Notes under the pieces: generated by a model
The model's database searches: none
What the model was told of the DNA's origin: nothing
The model's input: only the letters and a program-made list of their open reading frames with translations
Origin: Enoplolaimus lenunculus
Lineage: Eukaryota > Nematoda > Enoplea > Enoplida > Thoracostomopsidae
NCBI GenBank assembly: GCA_030248215.1
Contig: JASANG010000274.1
Span: forward strand, 80,898 to 144,897
Reading direction: 5' to 3'
Length of the DNA stretch: 64,000 nucleotides
Shown here: in pieces, positions 46,701 to 57,027 of the stretch
Layout of the letters: the number at the start of each line of letters is the position of its first letter
Numbering within the stretch: position 1 is the first letter of the stretch
Made by a program: the position numbers and the translations under genes

Positions 46701-48421
46701 TTTAATCATCATACACATATTTACATTCACCAGACAGAACTGACGAGTTCTCTTTGTGTTCTGATGAGCTGAATCAACTAGCAAAAAAATGCATTGATTA
46801 GATATATCTAAGTGAAAGTTCGACTGGGCACTGTTCACGTGATGCACCAATGCGGTCATTCTCAAGCTGCACACTTTAAAGAGTAGAATCAGGATAGTGT
46901 TGTTGTAAACAAAGCTAAAATTGTTTTCATTGTACTTTACAGGTATGAACTTCCAGCTCCAGCAGCCGGAAAAATGACCGATATTTCAGCGTGGAATGAA
47001 GCTGTTTCCAACGCACAGGCTCAACTTGAGCATCAGGAAACTAGGTAAATTTTGGTGTCGAATGGTCACACAAATAGTTTTATAACACTGTATTAGATTC
47101 AGTTTTGGGCCCATTTCAAGAATAGGTTTCTGCGAACGACATGGGTTGGAGACTTTTACAGACCTCAACGTTAGGCATAAGGTTAGCTTTTGGCTAAGAC
47201 GTAGGTTTCTGCTTGCTAAGCAGTCAACTATAGTTAACATGGGTCCAATTTTGTACTACAACAGTAATCTAAACAGCTTTTGTTTGAACTAGGTGGGTAA
47301 ATGAAATTATATAAAATGTTCAAAATGAAAATAATTGCGCGAAAAGGAAAATCTGGAAAGGTATTGAAATTTGGAAATCATGATGCGACCATATGTTAGC
47401 CAATACCGACGGTGTAGCAACTAAAATTGGACATCTCATTTCTTCCGAAGCCAATAATTGTCAAGTAATAATGGGTACCGGATATTTTTGATATCCGGAT
47501 ATCCGTATAGATTCGGATATTCGAATCTAAATTTTTCATTTGTCATATCCGAAATTATGTTTTGTATTTTTCACGTTTCCGCACCTTCCAACTGAAATGC
47601 CCTGTGACTGAAAACGATCGTTGTAAATGCAAAACTTAAAGATAAACAAACGACGTCTTAAAATTTTTGGCTTATATAAAAATGTGTACAAACTGTATTT
47701 TGAAAGGTGTTTAAAATTAGTTCAATGTGTCCATGCGGATGATTTTGTATAAACTTCGACCTTGAATCTAAAGAATAGTTTTCCTGACTTATCATAAGTA
47801 TACTGTTGTGTTTTCTTGCAGAATAGTGAATCTTAACTTAATGACCGAATACGGAGCCGAATCTTGGAAGTCATATAACAGCGTGTTGCACGCAATGCTC
47901 GGAAAAGCTCAAAAACAACTTACAGATGTCAGGTAAGTTCCGCAGTGACCATGCAGTTAGTTGTTTTTCAAGTGTTTTGAGTTTCAGCAATAACTGCCTG
48001 ATTCGTAATGTAGTAAAAATGCTTATAACAACATAGTTTTATTGACATTTCCGTGTCGTTTCTTGTTGCAGAAAGCGAATTCAAGAAATTAACTACGAAC
48101 GCAAACAAAAACAAACGGCAGCTGGTGAAGAACTAAAGAATTTAGAATCTGCGTAAGTCACTAAGTTTTGCTTTCAAGTTAAAGTTTTTGAAACCTTTTA
48201 GTGGTTTTGCGCTTGACTTGCGATTTGGGGTTTAATTTTTCGAAAATAAACTGATGTTCTCTTTTATGATGACTTTGAATATTTTTTAAAAGATTAATCT
48301 ATGTGTTTTGTGTTGTTGCAGATGGGTTGGATTGGTGACAAAAAATTATGAAATTGAATGCGCTTTGGTTGATTTAGAGCATGATATAAGAGAATTGGAG
48401 AATTCTCGAAACAAACTTTAA
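43715..48421 (+). CDS. BCAS2: pre-mRNA-splicing factor BCAS2/SPF27
   Basis: BCAS2/SPF27 is a core subunit of the PRP19 (NineTeen) complex of the spliceosome, in the nucleus. Seven exons: 43715-43792, 44968-45060, 45735-45805, 46943-47044, 47822-47932, 48072-48152 and 48322-48421. All introns are GT-AG and all phases agree. The product is 211 aa; the human protein is 225. Recognisable segments, in order: [72 protein letters not shown] and [18 protein letters not shown]. The second half is coiled-coil-like. Two ATGs are adjacent; I took the first. The C-terminus ends soon after the last helix and lacks the human acidic tail. Intron 1 holds two repeats and intron 3 a young MITE. Upstream it is head to head with EAF. 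Confidence 0.96.
43845..44165. mobile_element. GAGACCGAG-family repeat, inverted copy
   Basis: Here the words read GGTCTCGG and GGACCGAGACC, and the AT-rich middle matches 33130-33300 in reverse orientation (a stretch around TGCGTAACTA is shared). It lies in BCAS2 intron 1. Confidence 0.6.
44190..44880. mobile_element. relative of the 35032 tandem element
   Basis: It opens with TCCGTCTGTTCGTCCGACAAGAATC, matching the GTCC/AAGAATCTCAGGAACGG segment of 35032. It continues with TAATTATATGGTTGCATGCG-type units. It ends GTCCGAGTTTCGCTAAATAG. It lies just upstream of BCAS2 exon 2. Confidence 0.6.
46077..46459. mobile_element. hAT-type MITE, TTCCGG family (young copy)
   Basis: A 383-bp element with CAGGGTGCAACCGG...CCGGTTGCACCCTG ends. 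The flanking 8-bp direct repeat GTTGGTAC is perfect (46069-46076 and 46460-46467). It differs from the copy at 36693 at only a few positions plus length changes in TTCCGG blocks, so both look recent. It lies in BCAS2 intron 3. Confidence 0.95.
47470..47560. repeat. GGATATCCG repeat
   Basis: GGTACCGGATATTTTTGATA and CCGGATATCCGTATAGATTC are palindrome-like GGATATCC words in BCAS2 intron 4. No element ends were resolved. Confidence 0.45.
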
Positions 48422-49239
48422 ATTATTATTGTGCTTTGTCAATTTCTCAACAACAGGCGACGGTTTCGCGCAATGGCCGTGTGGATATTTTGATGCATCG
48501 TATAGCTTTGGATATTGGTGTTGAATGTATGGTGTGCAATTTCGTTATGTGTGTACATATTTGCCTGTTTTGTGAGAAATGAAATATGAATTGGGTTGGC
48601 ATTTGCATGATAGTATCTTCTGGTTATCATGATTAGGTTTTGGTGGCGGAGATTCACGGAAGTTTGCGTTGGGCTTTCCGTTTGTAACTGCTTGTAAACT
48701 GACTGATCTGTGCTGGACATCAAAACTTACACAATACACCATAGCGATTAATTTCGAGTAGAAAGGATGTTTTAGTAGCAAATTTTATTTAATGAATAAT
48801 ACAACTTAAATTTCTGGCCGAAATTTTTCTGAAAGTTTCGTTGTTGCTTTTTACAGATCTAACGATATAAAACTTTGTTGAAACGAGGGTGTTTTGCTGA
48901 TGTTTCTTGCCAGTACTCATGAACACGATTGGGTTTTGTGGCGTGGTGTTCTACATGTGTTTATTAAAAATAAACAGTAAACTGATTGACTTGCTTCAGC
49001 GCTATATTTTGTTCTGTACAAGAGCAATAGCATTATATTCGAAGTGGCTGGCGAATAACTAAATAATATTTAGAGTTTGCGTAAGCCGCCAAATTTTGTT
49101 TGTAAGGTCAAAATTTAAAATAGTGGTTTTTACGGTCCACTTGCATTTCCGTTTGAACATTATTAGTTCAAGGTGTTACGTTCTAGATGTTGGATTGCTG
49201 AGTAAAATTATATTTATTCGCATCAGTTTTTTGGCCAGT
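48422..49239. other. BCAS2 downstream region
   Basis: No further exon is seen. An AATAAA lies near 48969 and could be the polyadenylation signal, giving a 3' UTR of about 550 bases; this is a guess from position only. Confidence 0.3.
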
Positions 49240-49350
49240 GTAAAACACAGGAGCGGAACAGCATAAAAAAAAATTGTCTAAAGCTTAAGCTTACTTTATT
49301 CTAGTGCCACGGAAAAACTCTTCATCCCTGATCTTTACATGGGCCGTTCT
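49240..49350. mobile_element. TAAGCC-family element, short copy
   Basis: It begins CAGTGTAAAACACAGGAGCG and ends TCATCCCTGATCTTTACATG, with TCTAAAGCTTAAGCTTACTT inside. The TAAGCC run is almost absent. Confidence 0.6.
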
Positions 49351-49744
49351 ATTGCATGAACGCTGAATGGATACAGCTTCCAGCTTGATTTTGACGAAAA
49401 ACTACCAGCTAGGTGTTTGCCTATGTTGTGTTCATTAGCTTTAATAGCCAGTAAATAGGTCATTTAGTGGGAGAGCCCTTGTGTATTTTTGTATTACAAT
49501 TCGGTGCACTTTGCCGCGGAACAACCAAATGTGACCAATGCAGATATCTTAGTCCCTGCTCGTGTTTTTCAAAACTTACTCCTTGCAATCACTGAGGCAG
49601 AGCAAACGATTTGAGGCCTATATTTCTCCTAGGACATTAATATGTAGCATTGACAGTTTTCCCTGGACAGCGGAAAATCTGTAATAATGCTTATTTCACA
49701 CTGTCATTTCCGATATTGGACGGTCTCAGACGCTTTATTGGTTG

Positions 49745-50010
49745 AAGCGAAAGTTTCGCGCAGAGTTTTATGTTTTGTACTCTGGGGTCCAAAGGTGGAG
49801 GTGCGTCTGTCCGTCCGAAAAGAATCTCAGGAACGGCTGAAGCTGGACCGATTTTGACAAACTTTTTGCATAATTAGTTAAGCCTAAATTAGGACTTTCT
49901 ACATTATTTCGCTAATTATTATAGTTACAAGCAATCGAATTGCATATTACTTTAATTGCTTACGTGTGTTCGAGCTTCGTTCAATAAATGTAGTCCCACT
50001 ACAACTGGTT
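49745..50010. mobile_element. relative of the 35032 tandem element beside RAB33
   Basis: It starts GCGAAAGTTTCGCGCAGAGT and shares TTTTATGTTTTGTACT, CGTCCGAAAAGAATCTCAGG and TAATTAGGACTT-type words with 35032. Only about one body unit is present. It ends about 90 bases before the RAB33 start codon. Confidence 0.7.
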
Positions 50011-50099
50011 GGTATTTCTAAGCATTGTTTAACGTTATTTGGTTTGATGCTGTTGGATAATTTGTTTTTGATATTACGCGATTTATATGTATTGGTCCT

Positions 50100-51883
50100 A
50101 TGGCTCTTAGTACTGAAAACGCCACAACTTCCAACTCAACGTATCCTTGCAGTAAAAGTGATGGTGAAGCACAATCTAAAATGAATGAAGCCAATTCACA
50201 TTCGAATGTTTCTGCGCCATCCAAATCTGCTGCTTCGATTCATAAACCTTTACCCGCGACAGGAGTTGTTCCTGCAAGACCTTATGTTACTAAACGGGTC
50301 TTCAAGGTGCGAATTTAATTCAATATAATTTATTCAAAAAAAACCATAAAATTTACTTTCAGTGTACTAATCGCAATGCAAGAGTCATAGTTCTCTTAGT
50401 CATCAACTAGCGTAGGTACATAGACACCTACGTTTACCAGATATGTTAGCTAATATAGCGTATTTTAAATAGACAATCTTTGTTATAACAAAAAGTGAAC
50501 CATGTTCTTTATATTTTCGTAGTCATTTTGCTTTATTTATTTGTTGTGTATTTGTTATGTCACATTTGACTATATTTTCTTTCAGGTTATCGTGATCGGT
50601 GATCCAAATGTAGGTAAAACCTGCCTCAGCTTTAGATACTGCAACGGCCGATTTCCTGAGAAAACTGAAGCAACAATTGGTGTGGATTTTCGAGAGCGAG
50701 CACTTCATATAGACGACCAGTTGATAAGGGTATGCTGGGTTGTTTTACATTCGTTTGAGTTTTTACAACATATTTGTAGCACATCGTATTATAATATAGT
50801 GTCATACATGTGTAAGTGTAATACTCCTATTTCCAGTCGCGATATGTTAATATTATGTGTATAGTGTTCATACATAGAGTCACAGACGGAACGAAGTGCG
50901 CAGAAACCGCGATTGCGTGCACTGCGGTTGCGGTTTTGTAGCCGCGTCTTATTTTTTGAGTGATCGCGGGTCAAACGCGGTTTGAGACGCGATCGTAGTC
51001 GCGATTTTAATTGCGTTCTGTAAAACTGCAATTTGAACCGCTTGCGTCCACATAAATTGCGGCTGTGAACGATCGCTAGTCGAATCGCGTTTGGGTCTGG
51101 ATCACGGTTGTACTTAATTCGTCAGTGACTGTAAATGCTTTGAACAATATTACAGATTGTGTTTTGAACGTGGTTTTGTTAATTTTTATTGTAATATTGA
51201 TGTTCCCCGTAATATTACATCAAGGTTCAAAGAAATAAACCGATAGGATGACGGTAATGAAGGTATTCGTTAAGAAAAATTAATAAACTTTTTGCTTTCG
51301 GTGCAAGTTTATGAAGTGCTTGGAAAATTGAAACCTTAACACAACTTGTTCGTTTTTAATAAACACTTTGTTGTTTCTGTTATTCTTTCAGGTACAAATT
51401 TGGGATACAGCCGGCCAAGAACGGTTTCGTCAATCCATGACAACGCACTATTATCGTAACGTGCATGCAGTTGTACTTGTCTACGATGTAACACGCGCTT
51501 CTACGTTTGCAAATTTAGCTCATTGGATTGATGAGTGTCGCCGACACGGTGTTGGATTTAACTCAACGCCAGCTTTGATTATTGGCAACAAATGCGATTG
51601 TCCGTCGGAACAAATCTCCGTTACAACTCAACAGGCTCAAAAATGGGCAGATTCAATTGGGCTGCCGTTGTTTGAAACGTCAGCGAAAGCAGATTCACAA
51701 GCAGATCATGTGGAGTCAATATTTGCAACACTGGTGCATAAACTAAAAGACGCAAAATCGATGTCGCTAAATGGTGGCAGTACAAATGGTCAGCGAACAG
51801 ACGGCAAGGAAGGTGACGTTGTTGTGCCTTCGGTTGGCGATGAAAATGTGCAAAGTTTGGATGAATCGTATTGCGGATGCTGA
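50100..51883 (+). CDS. RAB33: RAB33-type small GTPase
   Basis: RAB33 acts at the Golgi and in autophagosome formation. Three exons: 50100-50306, 50586-50729 and 51392-51883, both introns phase 0, GT-AG. The product is 280 aa, longer than human RAB33B (229) because of a Ser/Ala-rich N-terminal extension of about 65 residues. P-loop GDPNVGKT is at residues 74-81, switch I is TEATIGVDFRER (the RAB33 signature), and then come WDTAGQERFR, YYRNVHAVV, NKCD (183-186) and ETSAK. The C-terminus is CGC, a double-cysteine geranylgeranylation motif. The nucleotide-binding motifs are intact. The start is the first ATG in frame after a stop-containing repeat; a repeat lies just upstream. RAB33A and RAB33B cannot be separated from the sequence. 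Confidence 0.96.
50875..51130. repeat. CpG-rich repeat in RAB33 intron 2
   Basis: Dense GCGATTGCG, GCGGTTGCGG and TCGCGATTTTAATTGCG words over about 240 bases. The CAGTGACTG and ACAGACGGAACG words near the two edges hint at element ends but do not pair well. Confidence 0.45.
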
Positions 51884-53274
51884 GCTATCAGCAGTGAGAC
51901 ATGGTCGCAGTCAAGGTGAGACGGCCAGAGATCTCTCCTCTGGAAGAGCAGGTAAAGTGGTTTACGGGATACGTATTTATCGCTGAAAAGTATAACATAA
52001 ACTCTGTATTAAACTATTGCATATGAACCCAATATTGCAATATTTCACAGTAGGTTTTGTTTTGATTTCCGTTCGAAATGGCAGAATTTAGTATGGTGGA
52101 TAGCGTAGTGGACAGTATCTGGCTTGCTGTAAAATTATGACAACAAATCATATCTACTACCTACATAGTAAAATATGCATTTATTATGTAGCTCTTGTCC
52201 GTACAGTACAGATTTGTTTTTCTGTTGTGCTATAGGTTTTTTTCTGGTTAGGTTTAATCTTTTGTGAATGAGCTGTAAGCACTGGAGTTTGAGTGTCAGT
52301 ATATACGGTATGACAATTGACGTTTTTGTGATAAAAGTTTACCCGACTTTTCTCGCTGAACACTTGAGTTCAAACTTGTTACATAGTTACAAAAACGCTA
52401 AAGTTTGTTTATTTATATGAAAAGATGTTTTTGTCCGTGCAGTATTGACATCACCGGCAGTACGTATATTAATGTATACCTAAATCTTTGCCGAAAGAAA
52501 CTAAGGCTATAAGTGAAATTTTACTTAATTTACTTTTAAGTGCACGATTGTTTTGTATTACAATTCTATGTTCTCAGCGGAACCCTGTTGTGTTAGATGA
52601 AGCAGATTACTTAAAAGTATATTTTCATTTTGGATTAAAGCAATATGTAAAATTTAGTTTATGACATTTTCCCTTTCATTTTTAAGTTTTATTTCGTGAA
52701 TAATGTGAAAATCGAATTTAGTTTTTCGAATCGCGTTCAAACCCATGGATGGACTTATCACAGTTTATATTTATATAATAATTGTTGCATATTATGTATG
52801 GGTTTTCTGGATATTTTTATGCTTATTGCTATTATACTGGATTATGAAAAGGAATTGATTGGGTAACCATTTGTTGTTAACTTCAAGGAACACGGATTAT
52901 AAGGTTCATAGTGGGACTAGTGAACCGAATGCATTTGCGATGGACTTAGTTGGCCCAATTATATTGCTAGTTCTGGAATTGTTACAGATTGCATCGGCGT
53001 GAAGGGAGACTGTTTTGTACTTCAAAGATTGCTTTGCTGCCCGAAGTAAAATTTCTCCCGTTGAGGTTTTATGTTATATTCTTGTTTTGGCGCTAGCCTT
53101 TAAAGAATATAATTTTGTATTAACGTAGCTGGCCTTGTAGATTGCGTTGATCTTTAAGCTTAACGCAGTGGTCTATTTCCGAATCTGAATCGCAAAATAC
53201 TTAAACATTTTAATATTTCGGGCAATTGTTGCTTTACTGCATGGATTTGGATTAGGAAAAATTTACATTCGAAT
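51884..53274. other. RAB33 downstream region
   Basis: No coding exon is seen. A good donor (GAGCAG followed by GTAAAG) occurs at 51951, so the 3' UTR may be spliced; see 54000-54079. Confidence 0.4.
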
Positions 53275-53575
53275 GGCGTTACAGGGATAGGTGGTCTCGG
53301 ATAAAAACTGAGACCAAAACCGGTCATGAAAAGTCTCCGTTTTGGTGAATTTTTGGTCAACAACGAAAAAAAACAAAAATAAATTAGGTTGTTCGTAGTT
53401 TTTTGTGTTTATCATAGTTTTTTGTGTTTTTCAGAATATCTGCTCATAATTTATTATTGCGTAACTATAAAAATTCATAGATTCACAGTGAAATTTTGTT
53501 CATTAGGCATTACTTCAACAGTACAGCGATACATTTGCTGAATCCTCGCCGAGACTGAGACCGAGACCGAAACTC
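53275..53575. mobile_element. GAGACCGAG-family repeat
   Basis: It opens ACAGGGATAGGTGGTCTCGG and has TGAATTTTTGGTC. It ends GAGACTGAGACCGAGACCGA. It matches 33055-33490 in order and orientation. Confidence 0.65.
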
Positions 53576-53999
53576 CCATTTCTGTGGTGTTCAGTTTGCG
53601 CATGAATATTTAATGAATTGTAAAGATTTGTGAAGTATTTTCTGTGATATGATATGGTTATTAACTCACTTGTGCATCTTTAGGTTGTTGCTTAAAATAT
53701 TGCTCTCAGTTCCATGTGTATCTTGTCTTTATCAAATTACACATCACATTTAATATGTTTACTTGCATGATAAACCGCTATGGGATTGGAAATGCGTAAA
53801 ACATAGCATGTCGGTCGCGTGGAAATACATTTTGTATTAAATTTATTATAAAAAATATTGAACAGTTGTTTTTCGTTTAACTCAAACTCTTCAGTTGAAA
53901 GTTTGGATGCTACATTAAACTTAGGAACATGTGATTGAGGATCGAGAGTGCAACATTTGGAAACTTAAGTATATTACAGAAAATCTGTTTATTTTGCAG

Positions 54000-54079
54000 C
54001 ATCTGGTGCTTTGGGACTTATTAAACTATTTTGCGTCCTGGAATTAGTCCGACTGTTCTGAATGCGCAAACGCGTACAG
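54000..54079 (+). other. possible non-coding exon downstream of RAB33
   Basis: Eighty bases bounded by a good acceptor (TTTATTTTGCAG) and a good donor (CGTACAGGTGAGT). All three frames have stops, so it would be untranslated. It could be a 3' UTR exon of RAB33, joined from the donor at 51951, or part of another transcript. Confidence 0.3.
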
Positions 54080-54658
54080 GTGAGTTCCGCAAGTACATAG
54101 CATTTGCTGAGCTATACAGATATATACCTAGTGAAGAGATGGCGTTTTAGCGGTAAAGAAGATTATTTGATCAAAAATTATATTTAGCCTTTATCTACAG
54201 TGCTATTTTAAATTAAAACTTTTGGTTTTTGCAACTTTCTGCGTCATTATTCAGTGAATAATATTCGATAGTAAATCGTGGTTGTTTCGTTATGCTATTT
54301 AAAAGCAGATAGGCGTGCTGCGAAAGGTTTTGCGACGTATTACATGCTTCAGAAGTTTTACTTCTGGTTCTTTTGTTGGATATTTGGGACAAAATTTATG
54401 TAGGAAAAATACTAGAAACAGAAGTATAAGTGCCCAATGGCCAACATTTTTGGACTTCTAAATGCAAATATGGAGCGATCTTGGATTGGTCAAAAACTAT
54501 CGATGGAACAGTATCAAGTTTGCACTGCAGACCGGCACAAGCGTCTTTGTACAGACGACATAATAGTAACAATTTCAGATATATAATACATATACCAATC
54601 GCGATTTGGAAAGTGTACATGAAAAATATTAAGCTCTATTCAATTTCATTGGCATCTT

Positions 54659-55175
54659 AATAATTGGCCAATGTTACCCTAAAGGCCGTCCCATTTTCCC
54701 GGGACAGCAATGTACCAGGAGTACAGGTCCCATTTTCCCGGGACACCAATGTACCAGGAGTACATACAAAAAATATAATTGGGACAGCGGGACATTTGGG
54801 ACAGCGGGACAGATGAGACAGTGGGACAGTTGGAACAAATGACACACTTGGGACAAACGGGACAGACGAGAGTTTGGATGGGACAGTCGGGACCAATGGG
54901 ACAGATGGAACCGTTGGGCAGTTGAGACAGATGGTACACTTAGGACAGTTGGGACAGTTATGACAGATGAGACAGTTCTGACACTTGGGACAAACGGGAC
55001 AGATGGAACAGATGGGACACTTCGGACAGATGGGACAAACGGGACATATATATGTATATCCTACGTAAATATATCTGCCTGTGCATATGTACAGGAGGGC
55101 ATAAAGTGTGCACTCTGGGTATATTTCTGTCCCATGAAATTGGGACGGCCTTTATAGTAACATGGGCCAATTATT
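54659..55175. mobile_element. GGGACAG-satellite inverted-repeat element
   Basis: The ends are long inverted repeats of about 40 bp (left AATTGGCCAATGTTACCC, TAAAGGCCGTCCCATTTT; right AAATTGGGACGGCCTTTATA, GTAACATGGGCCAATT). Just inside the left end, CCATTTTCCCGGGACA with TGTACCAGGAGTAC occurs twice. The body is a string of about 10-base words such as GGGACAGATG. No coding capacity; the frames in it are translations of the satellite. A relative is at 30815-31412. Confidence 0.85.
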
Positions 55176-55186
55176 CAATATATCAC

Positions 55187-55460
55187 TGTAAATTCCAGTT
55201 AGTTGATATTAAGTCAGAATAATTAGAACTTTCAGATTTCAGAAGTCAAAATTAGGAGTTAATTCGACTCATTCGGGGTATCAACTCACCTGGAATTAAT
55301 TCAACTCAAATTGAGTTAATATTTACGAATATTAATATTTCAGAACGAATCAACTTTTATTGGAATACACTTGATACTGAACTGTGAAAAGTGGTCAGTC
55401 AAACCCATATTCTTCATAACTACCCTGCCGTCAAAATACAACTGAATGATATATAAAATT
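55187..55460. mobile_element. CAACTCA-family repeat
   Basis: It starts ACTGTAAATTCCAGTTAGTT and contains many GAGTTAATTC/CAACTCA words. The reverse complement of 59330-59525 starts ATGTAAATTCCGGTGAGTTG and follows the same order. The far end is not clear. Confidence 0.55.
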
Positions 55461-55589
55461 GAAAGAAATAAGACTTGAATCACATACATAATAGAGTTAA
55501 ATAAGACTCCCGGAAACTGAATTTTAGTACGCCTGTTGCGGTGGACCCAATGGCTGTTAAATTAAGATAAAAAATGGGCTCTCCATTTT

Positions 55590-55765
55590 TGCGGCCCAAG
55601 ATCAGGGGTGAACCGTTTTTTCGCCGACTGAAATATAGTTAACTTAAGTATCAGACTAATATTTTTGCTAAGGTACAGACTTATTTTTACGCTTAGTATT
55701 AGGGGTATACTTCGGCTTAGGAATATGCCTTTATACTGCTGTCACGGCCCTGTTCTATGCAGATT
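55590..55765. mobile_element. TAAGCC-family element
   Basis: It begins GATCAGGGGTGAACCG and ends GGCCCTGTTCTATGCAGATT; the interior has ACTTATTTTTACGCTTAG and CGGCTTAGGAATATGCC. Both terminal types of the family are recognisable. Confidence 0.6.
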
Positions 55766-56205
55766 GGCCATTTTTCGCAGAATGTTTTAAAGTGTAGGTT
55801 TTACAACCAGACTTATACATACATTGGGACTATACATAGCTTTTAGGTAGAACCCTTTACCATTTGAATGAATGTTCATCGCTGTTTTCAACTGGAAATA
55901 TATACAGGGTTCGTAAAACAAAACACAAACCGTTTAGGAACTTGCTTTATTCACCTGTTCTTTAAACAATGAAATTTGAGTGTTTTAAATGACAGCGGCA
56001 ATATTCCCGAGCTGTGTTTTATTGTTTTTAATTTTATATTCCTGTGATTCATAAATTAGCGTGACGCGAAGAGCCAGCACATTGTACGTCAACCAATTTG
56101 AACAGCTAAAATTTCTAATGAAGTACTTTAGATATTGTGCCTTTGGTGCTGTATTATAGGCACTGCGTAGTGCAGGAGGTTTTGGGAGCGACAGTTCCTA
56201 TACTG

Positions 56206-56742
56206 CTTGGAGCATCCACGTTATAACGCTCGCGAAAAAGTAAAAAATTGTCCTGTCCCTCCGAGGATCAACGTTGTACAACAGAGTGGGCTAAGACAGT
56301 AGGTCTTACGCGAATAACTTATCCTTACAGAGTACCGACAATAAACATAGCCAGTTTGGAAGCTTATATTTGTCTTAACCTTACGGCAATAACATGTTTT
56401 TGTCCCTATGCCATATGCACAGTGTACAAATTTAACGAGTCCCTCCGAAGGGACTATTTAAACAAAACTGTGTGCGTGTATATACGCAAACTTCACACAT
56501 TTCAAATAAAACGCTAAAACGTCTGCATTACTGCACATACCTTAAAATGTCCATACAGCCCAAAAAACGCCATGTGCGTTGTCCGAGTCCCTTACGACAG
56601 ACTGCGGACAAACACCACTATCTAAGCACACCATTATTTATGTCCAGACACTCTAGCTACAATTGTAAAACGTATTCTCTTTGTATCGGTAAACTGGACA
56701 TTTTTTGCATCTGCGCAAGCGTTATAACGTGGATGCTCCAAG
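56206..56742. mobile_element. inverted-repeat element, CTTGGAGCATCCACG ends
   Basis: The left end CTTGGAGCATCCACGTTATA, ACGCTCGCG is mirrored by CGCAAGCG, TTATAACGTGGATGCTCCAAG at the right; 29 of about 30 bases pair. The element is 537 bp. Inside, GTCCCTCCGAGGA and GTCCCTCCGAAGGGAC words occur. The 161-codon frame 56472-56957 starts inside it and leaves it, so I do not call it a gene. No target duplication was resolved. Confidence 0.75.
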
Positions 56743-57027
56743 GTCCCTCGAAATTGTTAGGAATCCAGGTTGGCGACAGCGCCGTTCAATGGATGGAAAT
56801 TTTTGTGGTTAAGCTAAAATGCTACGTTCGGGTAGAAACTAACCTACCTATCTTAACAGGACAGAGCTTCGAACGATTGGCCCATCGTAGCATGTTACAT
56901 TCGACAAATTGTGAGCAAATTACTTTACAGATAACTCAATCTTGCTCTGCAAACTGAGTCTTGCGCTCAGATTCACGCTTTGGCTTATATTTAGTTACAG
57001 CTAATTTTTATTGGTTAATTTTCTACG

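Noticed and set aside
54657-54939. Cys/Pro-rich frames on the minus strand
   Set aside because: They are translations of the GGGACAG satellite in an inverted-repeat element.
56472-56957. A 161-codon open frame as a gene
   Set aside because: It begins inside an inverted-repeat element and runs out across its border, has no recognisable domain and an uneven composition.
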